Shown here: in pieces, positions 27,962-36,471 of the stretch
How positions within the stretch are numbered: position 1 is the stretch's first letter
Layout: every line of letters begins with the position of its first letter
Assembly (NCBI RefSeq): GCF_027622875.1
Contig: NZ_JAPZVP010000010.1
Coordinates: forward strand, 62,001 to 126,000
Source: Glycomyces luteolus
GTDB lineage: Bacteria; Actinomycetota; Actinomycetes; Mycobacteriales; Micromonosporaceae
DNA: 64,000 nucleotides
Reading direction: 5' to 3'
Position numbers and translations under genes: made by a program
Notes under the pieces: generated by a model
Database searches by the model: none
What the model was told of the DNA's origin: nothing
What the model saw: only the letters and a program-made list of their open reading frames with translations

Positions 27962-29176
27962 GTGACCGATCCCCAGCCCGAACCCGAAGCCGAACTCCTC
28001 ACCGAGCCGCGTGAAGGCATGCCGCCGCTCATCCAGACCTCCGCCGAGCTGGCCGAGGCGGCCGAGCGGCTCGAGGCCGGGTCCGGTCCCATCGCCATCG
28101 ACACCGAGCGCGCTTCCGGCTTTCGCTACTCGGGTCGCGCGTACCTCATCCAGCTGCGCCGCGCCGGCGCCGGTTCGATCCTGGTCGACCCCATTCCGAT
28201 CGAGGACATCGCGCCGCTGCGCCGCGCCCTGACCGGCCCCGAGTGGATCCTGCACGCCGCCAGTCAGGACCTGCCGTGCCTGGAGGAGCTGGAGCTGCGC
28301 CCGACGAAGCTGTTCGACACCGAGCTCGCCGCGCGCCTGTGCAACTTCGAGAAGGTCGGGCTCGCCTCGATCACCGAGCAGCTGCTCGGCTTCCGCCTGG
28401 AGAAGCAGCATTCAGCGGCCGACTGGTCCTCGCGCCCGCTCCCCCACGACTGGCTCGTCTACGCGGCGCTCGACGTGGAGCTGCTCACCGAACTGCGCGG
28501 CGAGCTCGCGGCGGAACTCGCCAGGCAGGGCAAGTCCGATTGGGCGGAGGCCGAGTTCGAGCACGTGCGGCTCGCCGGTCCGCCGAAGCCCCGCAAGGAG
28601 CCGTGGCGGCGCACCAGCGGCATCCACAAGGTGCGCGGCGCGAAGGCCCTCGGCCGGGTGCGCGCGGTGTGGGAGGCCCGGGACAACCTGGCCCGCAAGC
28701 TCGACCGCGCCCCGGGGAAGGTCCTGCCGGACGCGGCGATCGTCGAGGCCGCGACCGCGGACCCGACCGACTTCGCCGAGCTCATGAGCCTGCCCGGGTT
28801 CCGGCGCCGCGGCGGGCGCACGAACGCGCGCCTGTGGCTCGCGGCCCTCGCCGACGCCCGCAACGTCCCGAACGACGAGCTGCCCTCGACCACCCCGCCC
28901 CAGGACGGCCCGCCCGCCACGCACCGCTGGGCCGACCGCGACCCGGTGGCCGCCGAACGCCTCGCCTCCGCCCGCGAGGTCGTCACCGCCACCGCCGAAG
29001 AACACAACCTCCCGCCCGAGAACCTCATCGCGCCCGCCCTGGTCCGCGGCCTCGCCTGGGAACCGCCGAAGAAGGTCACCGAGAAGCACATCCGCACGCT
29101 CTTGGCCGAGAACGGCGCCCGCGAATGGCAGATCGACCTCCTGGCAGAGGGCCTCGCCAAGGCTCTCGAGGCCTGA
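27962..29176 (+). CDS. rnd: Ribonuclease D family 3'-5' exonuclease with HRDC domain
   Basis: A 404-residue DEDD-y exonuclease. Exo I (IAIDTERASGFRYSG), Exo II (LHAASQDLPCLEEL, then FDTELAARL) and Exo III (PHDWLVYAALDVELLTEL, with the diagnostic Tyr and Asp) are intact in residues 40-180. An HRDC domain follows (about residues 220-300) and a second helical C-terminal domain ends the protein. RNase D trims tRNA and other stable RNA 3' ends. The start is a GTG at 27962 with only a weak ribosome site. The gene order with divergent hemE corresponds to Rv2681/Rv2678c of M. tuberculosis. Confidence 0.93.
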   Translation: MTDPQPEPEAELLTEPREGMPPLIQTSAELAEAAERLEAGSGPIAIDTERASGFRYSGRAYLIQLRRAGAGSILVDPIPIEDIAPLRRALTGPEWILHAASQDLPCLEELELRPTKLFDTELAARLCNFEKVGLASITEQLLGFRLEKQHSAADWSSRPLPHDWLVYAALDVELLTELRGELAAELARQGKSDWAEAEFEHVRLAGPPKPRKEPWRRTSGIHKVRGAKALGRVRAVWEARDNLARKLDRAPGKVLPDAAIVEAATADPTDFAELMSLPGFRRRGGRTNARLWLAALADARNVPNDELPSTTPPQDGPPATHRWADRDPVAAERLASAREVVTATAEEHNLPPENLIAPALVRGLAWEPPKKVTEKHIRTLLAENGAREWQIDLLAEGLAKALEA

Positions 29177-29188
29177 GCGCAAACGAGA

Positions 29189-29213
29189 AGGCAACGGCGT
29201 GAAGCCGTTGCCT
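29189..29213. terminator. Hairpin after RNase D gene
   Basis: AGGCAACGGC / GCCGTTGCCT with a 5-base loop, 12 bases past the rnd stop. It could also end the short minus-strand peptide unit at 29242-29298. Confidence 0.65.
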
Positions 29214-29241
29214 CTGCGATATCGGATACCAGAGGTTCCGG

Positions 29242-29298
29242 TCAGTACTCCCAGGGATTGATCAGGGGGATGCCGAGCCCGTCGAAGTACTCGCTCAC
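29242..29298 (-). CDS. Candidate 18-residue small peptide
   Basis: Between rnd and fadA, the minus strand reads GTG and then an open frame encoding MSEYFDGLGIPLINPWEY followed by TGA (29242-29244); a second in-frame GTG nine bases upstream would add three residues (MCR). The composition (Tyr, Trp, two Pro, little Ala or Arg) differs strongly from random GC-rich frames, which mostly yield Arg/Ala/Gly. A hairpin follows within 30 bases, so it could be an independent short transcript. I do not recognise a family, and translation is unproven. Confidence 0.35.
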   Translation of the reverse strand: MSEYFDGLGIPLINPWEY

Positions 29299-29383
29299 GC
29301 GGCACACCCTGGTTCTGACGTGCCAGGACGGCCGTCCGTGAAAGCATCGAGAAGTCCGCCCGGGGCGGGCCGTGACTTCGAAC

Positions 29384-29397
29384 TTACTTGCGGGTAA
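29384..29397 (+). promoter_or_regulatory. Candidate operator upstream of fadA
   Basis: TTACTTGCGGGTAA, an imperfect palindrome with TTAC/GTAA ends, lies 54 bases upstream of the fadA start. A similar AACTTACTCGCCAGTTACC stands upstream of the lysozyme-like gene at 32879. Fatty-acid-responsive repressors are candidates, by position only. Confidence 0.35.
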
Positions 29398-29450
29398 CAT
29401 TCGTTGTGACGTTGCACTCTCAACGCTGCATACCCAAAGGAGGGGCTGGC

Positions 29451-30641
29451 GTGAACGACACCATCCGCGATGTCGTCTTCGTCGACGGGGTACGGACCCC
29501 GTTCGGCAAGGCGGGGAAACTCTTCGAAGAGACCCGCGCCGACGACATGATCATCCGCTGCATCAGGTCGCTGCTGCGCCGCAACCCGGGGCTGCCGCCT
29601 GAGCGGGTCGACGAAGTGGCCCTCGCGGCCACGACGCAGATCGGCGACCAGGGCCTCACGCTCGGCCGCACCGCCGCGCTCCTGGCCGGGCTCCCGAAAT
29701 CGGTCCCCGGCTACTCGATCGACCGCATGTGCGCGGGCGCGATGACGGCGGTGACCAGCGTGTCGTCCGCGATCGCCGCCCGCCAGTACGACATCGCCAT
29801 CGCCGGCGGCGTCGAGTCGATGTCGAACCACCCCATGGGCGAGGGCGTGGACCCCAATCCGCGCATCATCGCCGAGAAGCTGGTCGACCCCGAGGCGCTC
29901 AACATGGGCAACACGGCGGAGAACCTGCACGACCTCTACCCGCACATCACCAAGGAGCGGGCCGACGCCTACGCCGTGGGCACGCAGCAGCGCTACGCCG
30001 CCGCCGTCGAGCGACTGAGCGCCGACGTCACCACGATGGCGGCGCGCTCGACCGACGACGGCTGGACCGTCGCCACGGCCGATGAGCTGCCGCGCCCCGG
30101 GACGACGCTGGAAGGCCTCGCCTCCCTGCGGACCCCGTTCCGCCCGCACGGCCGCGTCACCGCCGGCACCTCAGCGCCGCTCACGGACGGCGCCACCGCG
30201 TGCCTCCTGGCCGACGCCGAGACCGCCGCCGAGTTGGGGCTGCCCGTCGCCATGAAGATGATCGGCTTCGCGTTCGCGGGCGTCGACCCCGAGACCATGG
30301 GCTCGGGCCCGATCCCCGCCACCGAGAAGGCCCTCGCCCGCGCTGGACTGTCCATCGAGGACATCGGCCTGTTCGAGATCAACGAGGCCTTCGCCGTCCA
30401 GGTCCTGGCGTTCCTCGACCACTTCAAGATCGCCGACGACGACCCGCGCGTCAACCCGTGGGGCGGCGCCATCGCCATGGGCCACCCGCTGGCCTCCTCG
30501 GGCGTGCGCCTCATGACGCAGCTCGCCCGCGAGTTCGCCGTGCACCCCGAGGTGCGCTACGGCATCACCACCATGTGCGTCGGCCTCGGCCAGGGCGGCA
30601 CGGTCATCTGGGAGAACCCGAACTTCAAGGGGGCCAAGTAA
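29451..30641 (+). CDS. fadA: Acetyl-CoA acyltransferase (3-ketoacyl-CoA thiolase)
   Basis: A 396-residue degradative thiolase, the last step of beta-oxidation. The nucleophilic Cys is in SIDRMCAGAMTAV (about residue 91), the active-site His in GGAIAMGHPLASSG and the second Cys in TMCVGLGQGG near the C-terminus; NEAFAVQVLAF is also typical. The GTG start at 29451 has a strong AAAGGAGG seven bases upstream; the frame extends further 5' but without support. The stop overlaps the fadB start by one base (TAATG), so the two subunits of the trifunctional-like complex are coupled. Confidence 0.96.
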   Translation: MNDTIRDVVFVDGVRTPFGKAGKLFEETRADDMIIRCIRSLLRRNPGLPPERVDEVALAATTQIGDQGLTLGRTAALLAGLPKSVPGYSIDRMCAGAMTAVTSVSSAIAARQYDIAIAGGVESMSNHPMGEGVDPNPRIIAEKLVDPEALNMGNTAENLHDLYPHITKERADAYAVGTQQRYAAAVERLSADVTTMAARSTDDGWTVATADELPRPGTTLEGLASLRTPFRPHGRVTAGTSAPLTDGATACLLADAETAAELGLPVAMKMIGFAFAGVDPETMGSGPIPATEKALARAGLSIEDIGLFEINEAFAVQVLAFLDHFKIADDDPRVNPWGGAIAMGHPLASSGVRLMTQLAREFAVHPEVRYGITTMCVGLGQGGTVIWENPNFKGAK

Positions 30642-32725
30642 TGTACGCGACTCCGCTCGACCTTCCCGATTTCGAGGAAGAGGTCGTCACCGAGGCCCAC
30701 GTGCGGTACCTGGAACCGCGCGGGCTCGGCGGCAAGGCCGCGCTCATCACGCTCGACAACGGCTACGACCACACCAAGCCCAGCTCCTTCGGGCCCGGCG
30801 GGCTCAAGAACCTGTGGCGCGCGCTCGACGAGGTCGAGGCCGAGGACGGCGTCAAGCTGATCGCCGTCACCGGCAAGCCGTTCATCTTCCTGGCCGGCGC
30901 CGACATCAAGCTCATGCCGAGCCTCGAATCCCGCGAGCAGGGGCTTATGCTCGCCCAGGCCGGGCACGCGCTCTACAAGCGGCTCAAGGACTCCGCGGTC
31001 CCCACGTTCGCGTTCGTCAACGGCGTCGCCCTCGGCGGCGGCTTCGAGCTGGCGCTGCACTGCCACTACCGCACGGTGAGCACCAGCGCGAACGGCCTTG
31101 GCCTGCCCGAGGTCTCGATCGGGCTCATCCCCGGCTGGGGCGGATCGCAGATCCTGCCGAACCTCATCGGGGTCGAGAAGGCCGCGCAGGTCATCGTCGG
31201 GAACCCGTTGAACCAGAACAAGATGCTGCGCGGCACGGACCTCGTGCCGCTCGGCATCGCGGACGCGCAGTTCGAGGGCGCGGACTTCCTGGAGGAGTCG
31301 CTGGAGTGGGCCGTCAAGGTCGTCTCCGGCGAGACCGCCGTGGAGCGCCCCGAGATCGACCGGGACGTGTGGCCGGCGGTGATCGCGGGGGCGCGGCAGC
31401 TCGTGGACGAGAAGGTCCACAATGCTTCGGCGGCGGCCGTGCGGGCGCTGGACCTGCTGGAACTGGCGCGGACCGCCACGTTCGAGGAGGGTTCGCTCGC
31501 CGAGGACGAGGCGCTGGCCGATCTCGAGGCCGGGCCGCAGTTCCAGTCGAGCATTTACGCCTTCAACCTGGTTCGGGCCCTGGGCAAGCGCCCTGAGGGC
31601 GCGCCGAGCCCGGGGCTGGCGAAGGAGATCGGCAAGGTCGGCGTGGTCGGGGCCGGGCTCATGGCCGGGCAGATCGCGCTCATGTTCGCGCGGCGGCTCG
31701 AAGTGCCCGTCGTGATGACCGACCTGGACGAGGACCGGGCCCAGAAGGGCCTGGCGTACGTGCGGGCCGAGATCGACAAGCTCGAGGCGAAGGGCCGCAC
31801 GTCGAAGCTCAAGGCCGCGAAGCTGCGCGCGCTCGTCTCGGCCAGCGCGGACAAGTCCGTGTACGCCGACTGCGATCTGGTGATCGAGGCGGTGTTCGAG
31901 GAGCTGGGCGTCAAGCAGGCCGTGTTCGCCGAGATCGAGCCGATCGTCTCGGAGGAGTGCCTGCTGGTCACGAACACGTCGGGCCTGTCGGTCACGGCGA
32001 TGGGCTCGAAGCTGGCGCGTCCGGAGCGCCTGGTGGGGATGCACTTCTTCAACCCGGTGGCGGTGATGCCGCTGGTGGAGGTCATCGCGACCGACAAAAC
32101 CGACGACGAGACGCTGGCGACGGCGTACGCGGTGGCGAAGAAGCTGAAGAAGACCGCGGTGGGTTCGGCGGACCGGCCGGCGTTCATCGTGAACCGGCTG
32201 CTGGGCCGGATGCTCGCGGAGGTCACGGGCGCGGTTGACGCGGGTACGCCGATCGAGGTCGCCGACGTGGCGCTCGACGAGCTGGGGCTGCCGATGCGGC
32301 CGTTCGCGCTGCTGGAGCTCGTGGGGCTGCGGGTGGCGTGGCACTTGTGCCAGCACTTGAACGAGGATCTGGGGCCGCGGTTCCCGGCCTCGCAGAACCT
32401 GCGGCGCATGGCCGAGGCCGACTTCCCGGTGTTCGACGCTTCGGCGAAGGGCAAGGGGCGGCTGACCGAGGAGGCGAAGGGCCTGATCGAGTTGGGCGGC
32501 GAGGCGTCTTCGGCCGAGGAGGTCAAGGAGCGGGTGCTCAAGGGCCTGGCCGAGGAGGTCCGGTTCATGCTGGACGAGGGCGTGGTGCCGTCGGCGAAGC
32601 AGATCGACCTCGCGATGATCATGGGCGCGGGCTTCCCGTTCTGGCTGGGCGGGCTGACGCCGTACCTGGACCGCGAGGGGATTTCGACTGCGGTGTCCGG
32701 ATCGCCGTTCGCGGCGAACGGTTAG
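30641..32725 (+). CDS. fadB: Fatty-acid oxidation complex alpha subunit (enoyl-CoA hydratase/3-hydroxyacyl-CoA dehydrogenase)
   Basis: A 694-residue bifunctional enzyme. The N-terminal crotonase domain (about 1-280) has the oxyanion segments FLAGADIKLM and NGVALGGGFELALHC plus the catalytic-region VSIGLIPGWGG. The dehydrogenase domain starts near residue 330 with VGVVGAGLMAGQIALMFA (NAD loop), followed by the His-containing MHFFNPVAVMPLVEVI and the C-terminal helical domain (ADRPAFIVNRLLGRM). It acts with the upstream thiolase in fatty-acid beta-oxidation. ATG 30641 is coupled to the fadA stop. A CRP-like palindrome follows directly after its stop codon. Confidence 0.96.
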   Translation: MYATPLDLPDFEEEVVTEAHVRYLEPRGLGGKAALITLDNGYDHTKPSSFGPGGLKNLWRALDEVEAEDGVKLIAVTGKPFIFLAGADIKLMPSLESREQGLMLAQAGHALYKRLKDSAVPTFAFVNGVALGGGFELALHCHYRTVSTSANGLGLPEVSIGLIPGWGGSQILPNLIGVEKAAQVIVGNPLNQNKMLRGTDLVPLGIADAQFEGADFLEESLEWAVKVVSGETAVERPEIDRDVWPAVIAGARQLVDEKVHNASAAAVRALDLLELARTATFEEGSLAEDEALADLEAGPQFQSSIYAFNLVRALGKRPEGAPSPGLAKEIGKVGVVGAGLMAGQIALMFARRLEVPVVMTDLDEDRAQKGLAYVRAEIDKLEAKGRTSKLKAAKLRALVSASADKSVYADCDLVIEAVFEELGVKQAVFAEIEPIVSEECLLVTNTSGLSVTAMGSKLARPERLVGMHFFNPVAVMPLVEVIATDKTDDETLATAYAVAKKLKKTAVGSADRPAFIVNRLLGRMLAEVTGAVDAGTPIEVADVALDELGLPMRPFALLELVGLRVAWHLCQHLNEDLGPRFPASQNLRRMAEADFPVFDASAKGKGRLTEEAKGLIELGGEASSAEEVKERVLKGLAEEVRFMLDEGVVPSAKQIDLAMIMGAGFPFWLGGLTPYLDREGISTAVSGSPFAANG

Positions 32726-32739
32726 GTGACCTAGGTCAC
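32726..32739 (+). promoter_or_regulatory. CRP/GlxR-like palindrome
   Basis: GTGACCTAGGTCAC is a perfect 14-bp palindrome matching the GTGA-N6-TCAC core of CRP-family sites, including the central TA of corynebacterial GlxR sites. It begins right after the fadB stop and is about 240 bases upstream of the lysozyme-like gene. Confidence 0.45.
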
Positions 32740-32753
32740 GTTATCTTTGCGCC

Positions 32754-32789
32754 GAGCCCCGGCTCATCCGAACGGATGAGCCGGGGCTC
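32754..32789 (+). terminator. fadAB terminator
   Basis: A perfect 17-bp stem GAGCCCCGGCTCATCCG and its complement, with only AA between, lies 28 bases past the fadB stop. The following 32790-32968 holds a TTACT-type element near 32881 and no clear promoter. Confidence 0.75.
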
Positions 32790-32968
32790 GTACGGTGTCG
32801 GGACCGGGTCCATGGGCACCCCGGATGTGCTCGTACACATGTGGCGATAGGGGCGGTTCCACGCATTTGCCGTGACCGCAACTTACTCGCCAGTTACCCC
32901 GCGGGCCCTTTGGAAAACGCGGATCCAACCGGCTTTGACCTGGTTGTTATCGCTCCTACGGTTGCCCG

Positions 32969-33805
32969 GTGCAGTTTGCCAAGATCATGGAAGGCGTGAC
33001 CGGCACGGTCCGGAGCGCCGCCGCCGGGATCTCCCAGCGGTCGAGCAGATTCTTCTCTTCCGGCGAGGGCGAGCGCCACCGGGTCCGCCGCCTCGCCGTC
33101 GTCGGCATCGCAGCTGCCGTCTTCACCGGCTCCGGCGCCACCGCAGCGTGGGCCATCAGCCACTCCGAGGAGCCCGTCGCGCCGGCCGCCGCCGAGGCGC
33201 CCGCTGAGACGACTGAGGCCCCGGCCGCCACCAAGGCCCCCGCGGCCACCCGCGCCCCCGCCCCCGCACCCGCACCGGCCCCCACCACCGAAGCTCCGGC
33301 CACGACCGAGCCGCCCGCTCCGGCCCCGACTCCCGAGAAGGAGCCCGCCGGGCCCGTCGACATCGACGTCAGCGACATCGACGACGAGCAGGAGGCCAAC
33401 GCGGTCACCATCATCGAGACCGGCAAGGAGATGGGCTTCGACGAGCGGGGCTGGGCCGTCGCCCTCGCCACCGCGATGCAGGAGGCGAAGCTCTACAACG
33501 CCGCCTCCGAGGCCGTGCCGGAGAGCCTCGAGTACTCGGACTCGGGCGTCACCTACTCCGACCACGACTCGGTCGGCATCTTCCAGCAGCGGCCCTCGAT
33601 GGGCTGGGGCTCGGTCGAGGAGCTCATGGACGTCTCGACCTCCGCGAGCAAGTTCTACGGGTCGCTCAAGGACGTCGACGGCTGGGAGGGCATGTCGATC
33701 GCCGAGGCGGCCCAGTCCGTCCAGATCTCCGCCTTCCCCGACTACTACGCCCAGTGGGAAGGCCTCGCCTGGGACATCATCGACGCTTACGAGAGCGCGA
33801 GCTAA
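32969..33805 (+). CDS. Secreted or membrane-anchored lysozyme-like protein
   Basis: A 278-residue exported protein. One hydrophobic segment (about residues 44-62, RLAVVGIAAAVFTGSG) is followed by a long Ala/Pro/Thr/Glu linker (about 68-130). The C-terminal domain (140-275) is the actinobacterial lysozyme-like fold also found in NlpC/P60 and M23 proteins: VTIIETGKEMGFDERGWAVA, LATAMQEAKLYN with the presumed catalytic Glu, SVGIFQQRPSMGWG and SASKFYGSL. It probably acts on, or binds, peptidoglycan. The GTG start (MQFAKIM) has no good ribosome site; ATG 32987 is an alternative. Single-gene unit with its own terminator. Confidence 0.85.
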   Translation: MQFAKIMEGVTGTVRSAAAGISQRSSRFFSSGEGERHRVRRLAVVGIAAAVFTGSGATAAWAISHSEEPVAPAAAEAPAETTEAPAATKAPAATRAPAPAPAPAPTTEAPATTEPPAPAPTPEKEPAGPVDIDVSDIDDEQEANAVTIIETGKEMGFDERGWAVALATAMQEAKLYNAASEAVPESLEYSDSGVTYSDHDSVGIFQQRPSMGWGSVEELMDVSTSASKFYGSLKDVDGWEGMSIAEAAQSVQISAFPDYYAQWEGLAWDIIDAYESAS

Positions 33806-33827
33806 GGCTTTATCCTCCTCCCGATGG

Positions 33828-33861
33828 AACGGGACCCCGCTGCTGCGAGTGGGGTCCCGTT
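33828..33861 (+). terminator. Terminator of lysozyme-like gene
   Basis: AACGGGACCCC and GGGGTCCCGTT around a 12-base loop, 22 bases past the stop codon and followed by CCTCATCTCC. Confidence 0.7.
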
Positions 33862-33899
33862 CCTCATCTCCTGCGCCGGATCTCCTGCGCCGGAACCGT

Positions 33900-34022
33900 T
33901 TAGAGGAATCCACGAAATATCGGGGCCCTGACCGAGCCGCGCCTCCGCGGTGTTGTGCGAGCCCCACAAAACGCGCCCGATTCGTCCCATTCACGGTTTG
34001 ACAGCGCTTCGACACTGTCAGT
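33900..34022 (+). promoter_or_regulatory. Promoter region, copy 1 of a duplicated module
   Basis: Shared blocks with the region before the paralogue at 36658: TTAGAGGAATCC (33900), TTGTG-N7-CACAA (33953-33969), ACAAAACGCG (33966, 57 bases before ATG) and TTGACA (33998, 25 bases before ATG). Here TGACA-N12-TGTCA also forms an inverted repeat. The blocks keep identical distances to the ATG in both copies. Confidence 0.65.
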
Positions 34023-36308
34023 ATGAACCCAACCGCCACTCCTCGGCCCGACACCGAAGGCCCGCTGCCCCACCCCGGCCCTCCCCCGGGCGACGTCCCT
34101 CCCGCCGAGCGCGCCGAGCGGCGCGCCGAACTCACCACCAAGACCGTCCAGATCATCCTGCTGTGCCTCGGCGGGCTGCTCCTGACCGCGGGCATCATCG
34201 TCTTCACCGCGGTCGCCTGGCGCCAGCTGGGCGACGGCGGCCGCCTCACGATCCTCGCCGGGGCCACCGGACTGCTGCTCGCGGTCCCCTTGGCGCTCAC
34301 CAGGTTCCGCCTGTGGGCCACCGCCGAGACCCTCGCCGCCACCGCCACGCTCGCACTGTGGTGCTCGGCTCTCGCCGGGTACTACCTGTACCTGCCCGCC
34401 GGCACCGGGCTCACCGCCGTCGCGGTCGCCCGCTGGACCGCGCTCGTGCTCGCCGCCGCGATCCTCTACCGCATCGCCGCCCGTGTCAGCGCCCCCGGCT
34501 GGGCGCTGCTTCCGCTCGCGGCCACCGGCGCCGCCTTCGCCGCGTTCGGCGAGGCCGTCACCGCCGCGCTGCACATGGGACTCATCGGCGCGGTCCTCGC
34601 CGGCGCCGCTTGGACCGTGAAGGCCGCCCCGACCCGCCACACCGCCTCCGACCAGTGGTCGGCCCGCGTGCTCCTCGCCGCCGGGATCACCACGGTGTTC
34701 CTCGCCGGCCTGCGGGCCGCCTTCGGCCTCGACGCGGCGCTGCTGCCCACCGTCGCCGCCGTCGCGAGCCTGCTCGCCGCCGCGACACTGCTCGCCCACG
34801 TCCACGCCCACCGCACCGGGGCCGCCCGCCCGGCGGTCCTCATACTCGGCCTGACCGCCGCCGCGCTCACCGTCACCGCCTGGGTCCTGGCCTTCCGCGC
34901 GGAGGAACCGCTCCTGGCCGTACCCGCCTTCGCGCTCGCCATGGCCGCCATCGTCGCCTTCGCCGCCATGAGCGACCCGGACGAGACCGTCGCCTGGATC
35001 GCCCCGACCGCCGCCGCCACCGTCCTCATCACCGCTGCGGCCTCGCTCGGCGCGGTCACCACCGACGCCTCCACGCTCACCGCGTACGCCGGGGCGACCG
35101 TGCTCGCGCTCGCCGCCGCGGCGATCTTCCCCGCCCCGCTGTCCGCGGCCATGCGCCACGCCGCCGCGGCCGTCGGCGCGATCGTCCTCGCCTGGTGCGC
35201 CGCGCTGAGCCTCACGGCGTTCCCGGTCGCGTTCGGCGCCGCACCGATCGACCCGCTGCGCTGGGAGGTCCCCGCGGCCGCCGCCGCGGGTGCACTCGGC
35301 GCCACCGTGGTCCGCTCCGGCTGGCGACGCGACTACATCGCGCTCGTCACCGCCGTCGCCGCACTCGGCGCGGGCGGACTGCTGGACCGGCCGTGGGCGC
35401 CCACCGCGTCCTTCGCCGTCGTCACGGCCGCGGCGCTCGCCGTCGCCTTCACCTCGCCGGGCCCGCGCCGCCGCGTCCTCGCGTGGATCATGGCGCACCT
35501 GTGGGTCGCCGCCACCGCACTGGCCGCCGCCTACGAACCCGCCCAGAACCACGTCGACGCCCAGCCCGCGTTCATGGCCGCAGCGGTCGGCGCCGCCGCG
35601 CTGCTCGCCGCCGCGCACGCCAAGCCCCCGGCGAACCCGGCCGCGCGCGTCGCCGCCCGCGCCTGCGCACACGCCGCCATCGGCATCTACCTGGCCGTGC
35701 TCGCGATCGTCTGCCTCATCGACGGCGTGAGCCTCTTCGCTCCCCTGGCGTTCCTCGCCTACGCCGCCGCGCTCGCCATCGCGGCGCTCGCGGACGAGCG
35801 GCACCGCCTGGGACACGCGCTCGGCTCCTGCGCCGCCGCCATCGCGGCGCAACTCCTGCTCACCGCCTACAGCGGCACCGACACGGTCGAGTACTACACG
35901 GCCCCGCCCGCCGCGCTGCTCCTCGGCGTCGGCATCTGGCTGCTGCGGCGCAACCCCGCCACCGGTTCCTGGGCCGCCCTCGCCCCGGCGCTCGCCCTCG
36001 GTTTCGGGCCGTCCCTGGCACTCGCGATCGGCCCGGACGGCGAACCGTGGCGGCGCGTCGCCGTCGGCGCGGCCGCCCTCGCGGTACTGCTCCTCGCGGC
36101 CAACCGGCGCTGGCAGGCCCCGCTCGTCCTCGCCGCAGTCGTCCTGACCGCGCTGGCGGTCAACGAGATCGTGCACGTGTGGAGCCTGGTGCCGAAGTGG
36201 GCGCCGCTGTCGGTGGGCGGGGCGATCCTCATCGCCGCCGGAGCGACCCTCGAGCAGCGCCGCCGCGACCTCGCACGGCTCAGCCGCTCCCTCAAGGCCA
36301 TGCGGTAG
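34023..36308 (+). CDS. Large polytopic membrane protein (SCO7613 C-terminal-domain type), no zinc ribbon
   Basis: A 761-residue protein with about twenty hydrophobic segments after a Pro-rich 45-residue N-terminus. The conserved block TKTVQIILLCLGGLLLTAGI, then FTAVAWRQLGDGGR and RFRLWATAETLAATATLALW, is shared nearly word for word with the paralogue at 36658, as is the C-terminal RRWQAPLVLAAVVLTALAVN, then ILIAAGATLEQRRRDLARL. It lacks the N-terminal zinc ribbon of its paralogue, so it is a shortened sister. The family occurs widely in actinobacteria without a known function. No transport or catalytic motif is seen. Confidence 0.8.
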   Translation: MNPTATPRPDTEGPLPHPGPPPGDVPPAERAERRAELTTKTVQIILLCLGGLLLTAGIIVFTAVAWRQLGDGGRLTILAGATGLLLAVPLALTRFRLWATAETLAATATLALWCSALAGYYLYLPAGTGLTAVAVARWTALVLAAAILYRIAARVSAPGWALLPLAATGAAFAAFGEAVTAALHMGLIGAVLAGAAWTVKAAPTRHTASDQWSARVLLAAGITTVFLAGLRAAFGLDAALLPTVAAVASLLAAATLLAHVHAHRTGAARPAVLILGLTAAALTVTAWVLAFRAEEPLLAVPAFALAMAAIVAFAAMSDPDETVAWIAPTAAATVLITAAASLGAVTTDASTLTAYAGATVLALAAAAIFPAPLSAAMRHAAAAVGAIVLAWCAALSLTAFPVAFGAAPIDPLRWEVPAAAAAGALGATVVRSGWRRDYIALVTAVAALGAGGLLDRPWAPTASFAVVTAAALAVAFTSPGPRRRVLAWIMAHLWVAATALAAAYEPAQNHVDAQPAFMAAAVGAAALLAAAHAKPPANPAARVAARACAHAAIGIYLAVLAIVCLIDGVSLFAPLAFLAYAAALAIAALADERHRLGHALGSCAAAIAAQLLLTAYSGTDTVEYYTAPPAALLLGVGIWLLRRNPATGSWAALAPALALGFGPSLALAIGPDGEPWRRVAVGAAALAVLLLAANRRWQAPLVLAAVVLTALAVNEIVHVWSLVPKWAPLSVGGAILIAAGATLEQRRRDLARLSRSLKAMR

Positions 36309-36326
36309 GCAAGCGCCGCAAACGGA

Positions 36327-36357
36327 ACGGGCCCCGCGCCGCCGACGCGGGGCCCGT
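36327..36357 (+). terminator. Terminator between membrane-protein paralogues
   Basis: ACGGGCCCCGCG / CGCGGGGCCCGT with a 7-base loop, 19 bases past the stop of the first paralogue. Confidence 0.7.
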
Positions 36358-36369
36358 CCGCGCGGCCGG

Positions 36370-36471
36370 TCACCTGGCGAACTTGAAGTCGAAGCGGTTC
36401 CCCGGCGGCCGCGAGCGCGGCGAGTGAATGCGCGGCCGACCGAACCGGTCCCTCCGAACTGCGATCGTCAT
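36370..36471 (-). CDS. Candidate 33-residue basic small protein
   Basis: An ATG-started minus-strand frame encodes 33 residues beginning MTIAVRRDRFGRPRIHSPRS and ending NRFDFKFAR, with AAGGGCGG a few bases upstream as a possible ribosome site. It is Arg-rich and lies between the paralogous membrane genes. An 11-base inverted repeat CGAACTTGAAG (36378-36388) and CTTCAAGTTCG (36481-36491) brackets it, one arm coding for the DFKF end. No family recognised; a chance frame is possible. Confidence 0.3.
   Translation of the reverse strand: MTIAVRRDRFGRPRIHSPRSRPPGNRFDFKFAR

Noticed and set aside
32790-32968. c-di-AMP (ydaO-type) riboswitch before the lysozyme-like gene, as often seen for actinobacterial wall hydrolases
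   Set aside because: I could not find the conserved ydaO core sequences or helices in the gap; a covariance-model search would be needed.
33802-33990. 62-codon minus-strand frame downstream of the lysozyme-like gene
   Set aside because: It spans the terminator hairpin and the duplicated promoter module and has no ribosome site or recognisable composition.
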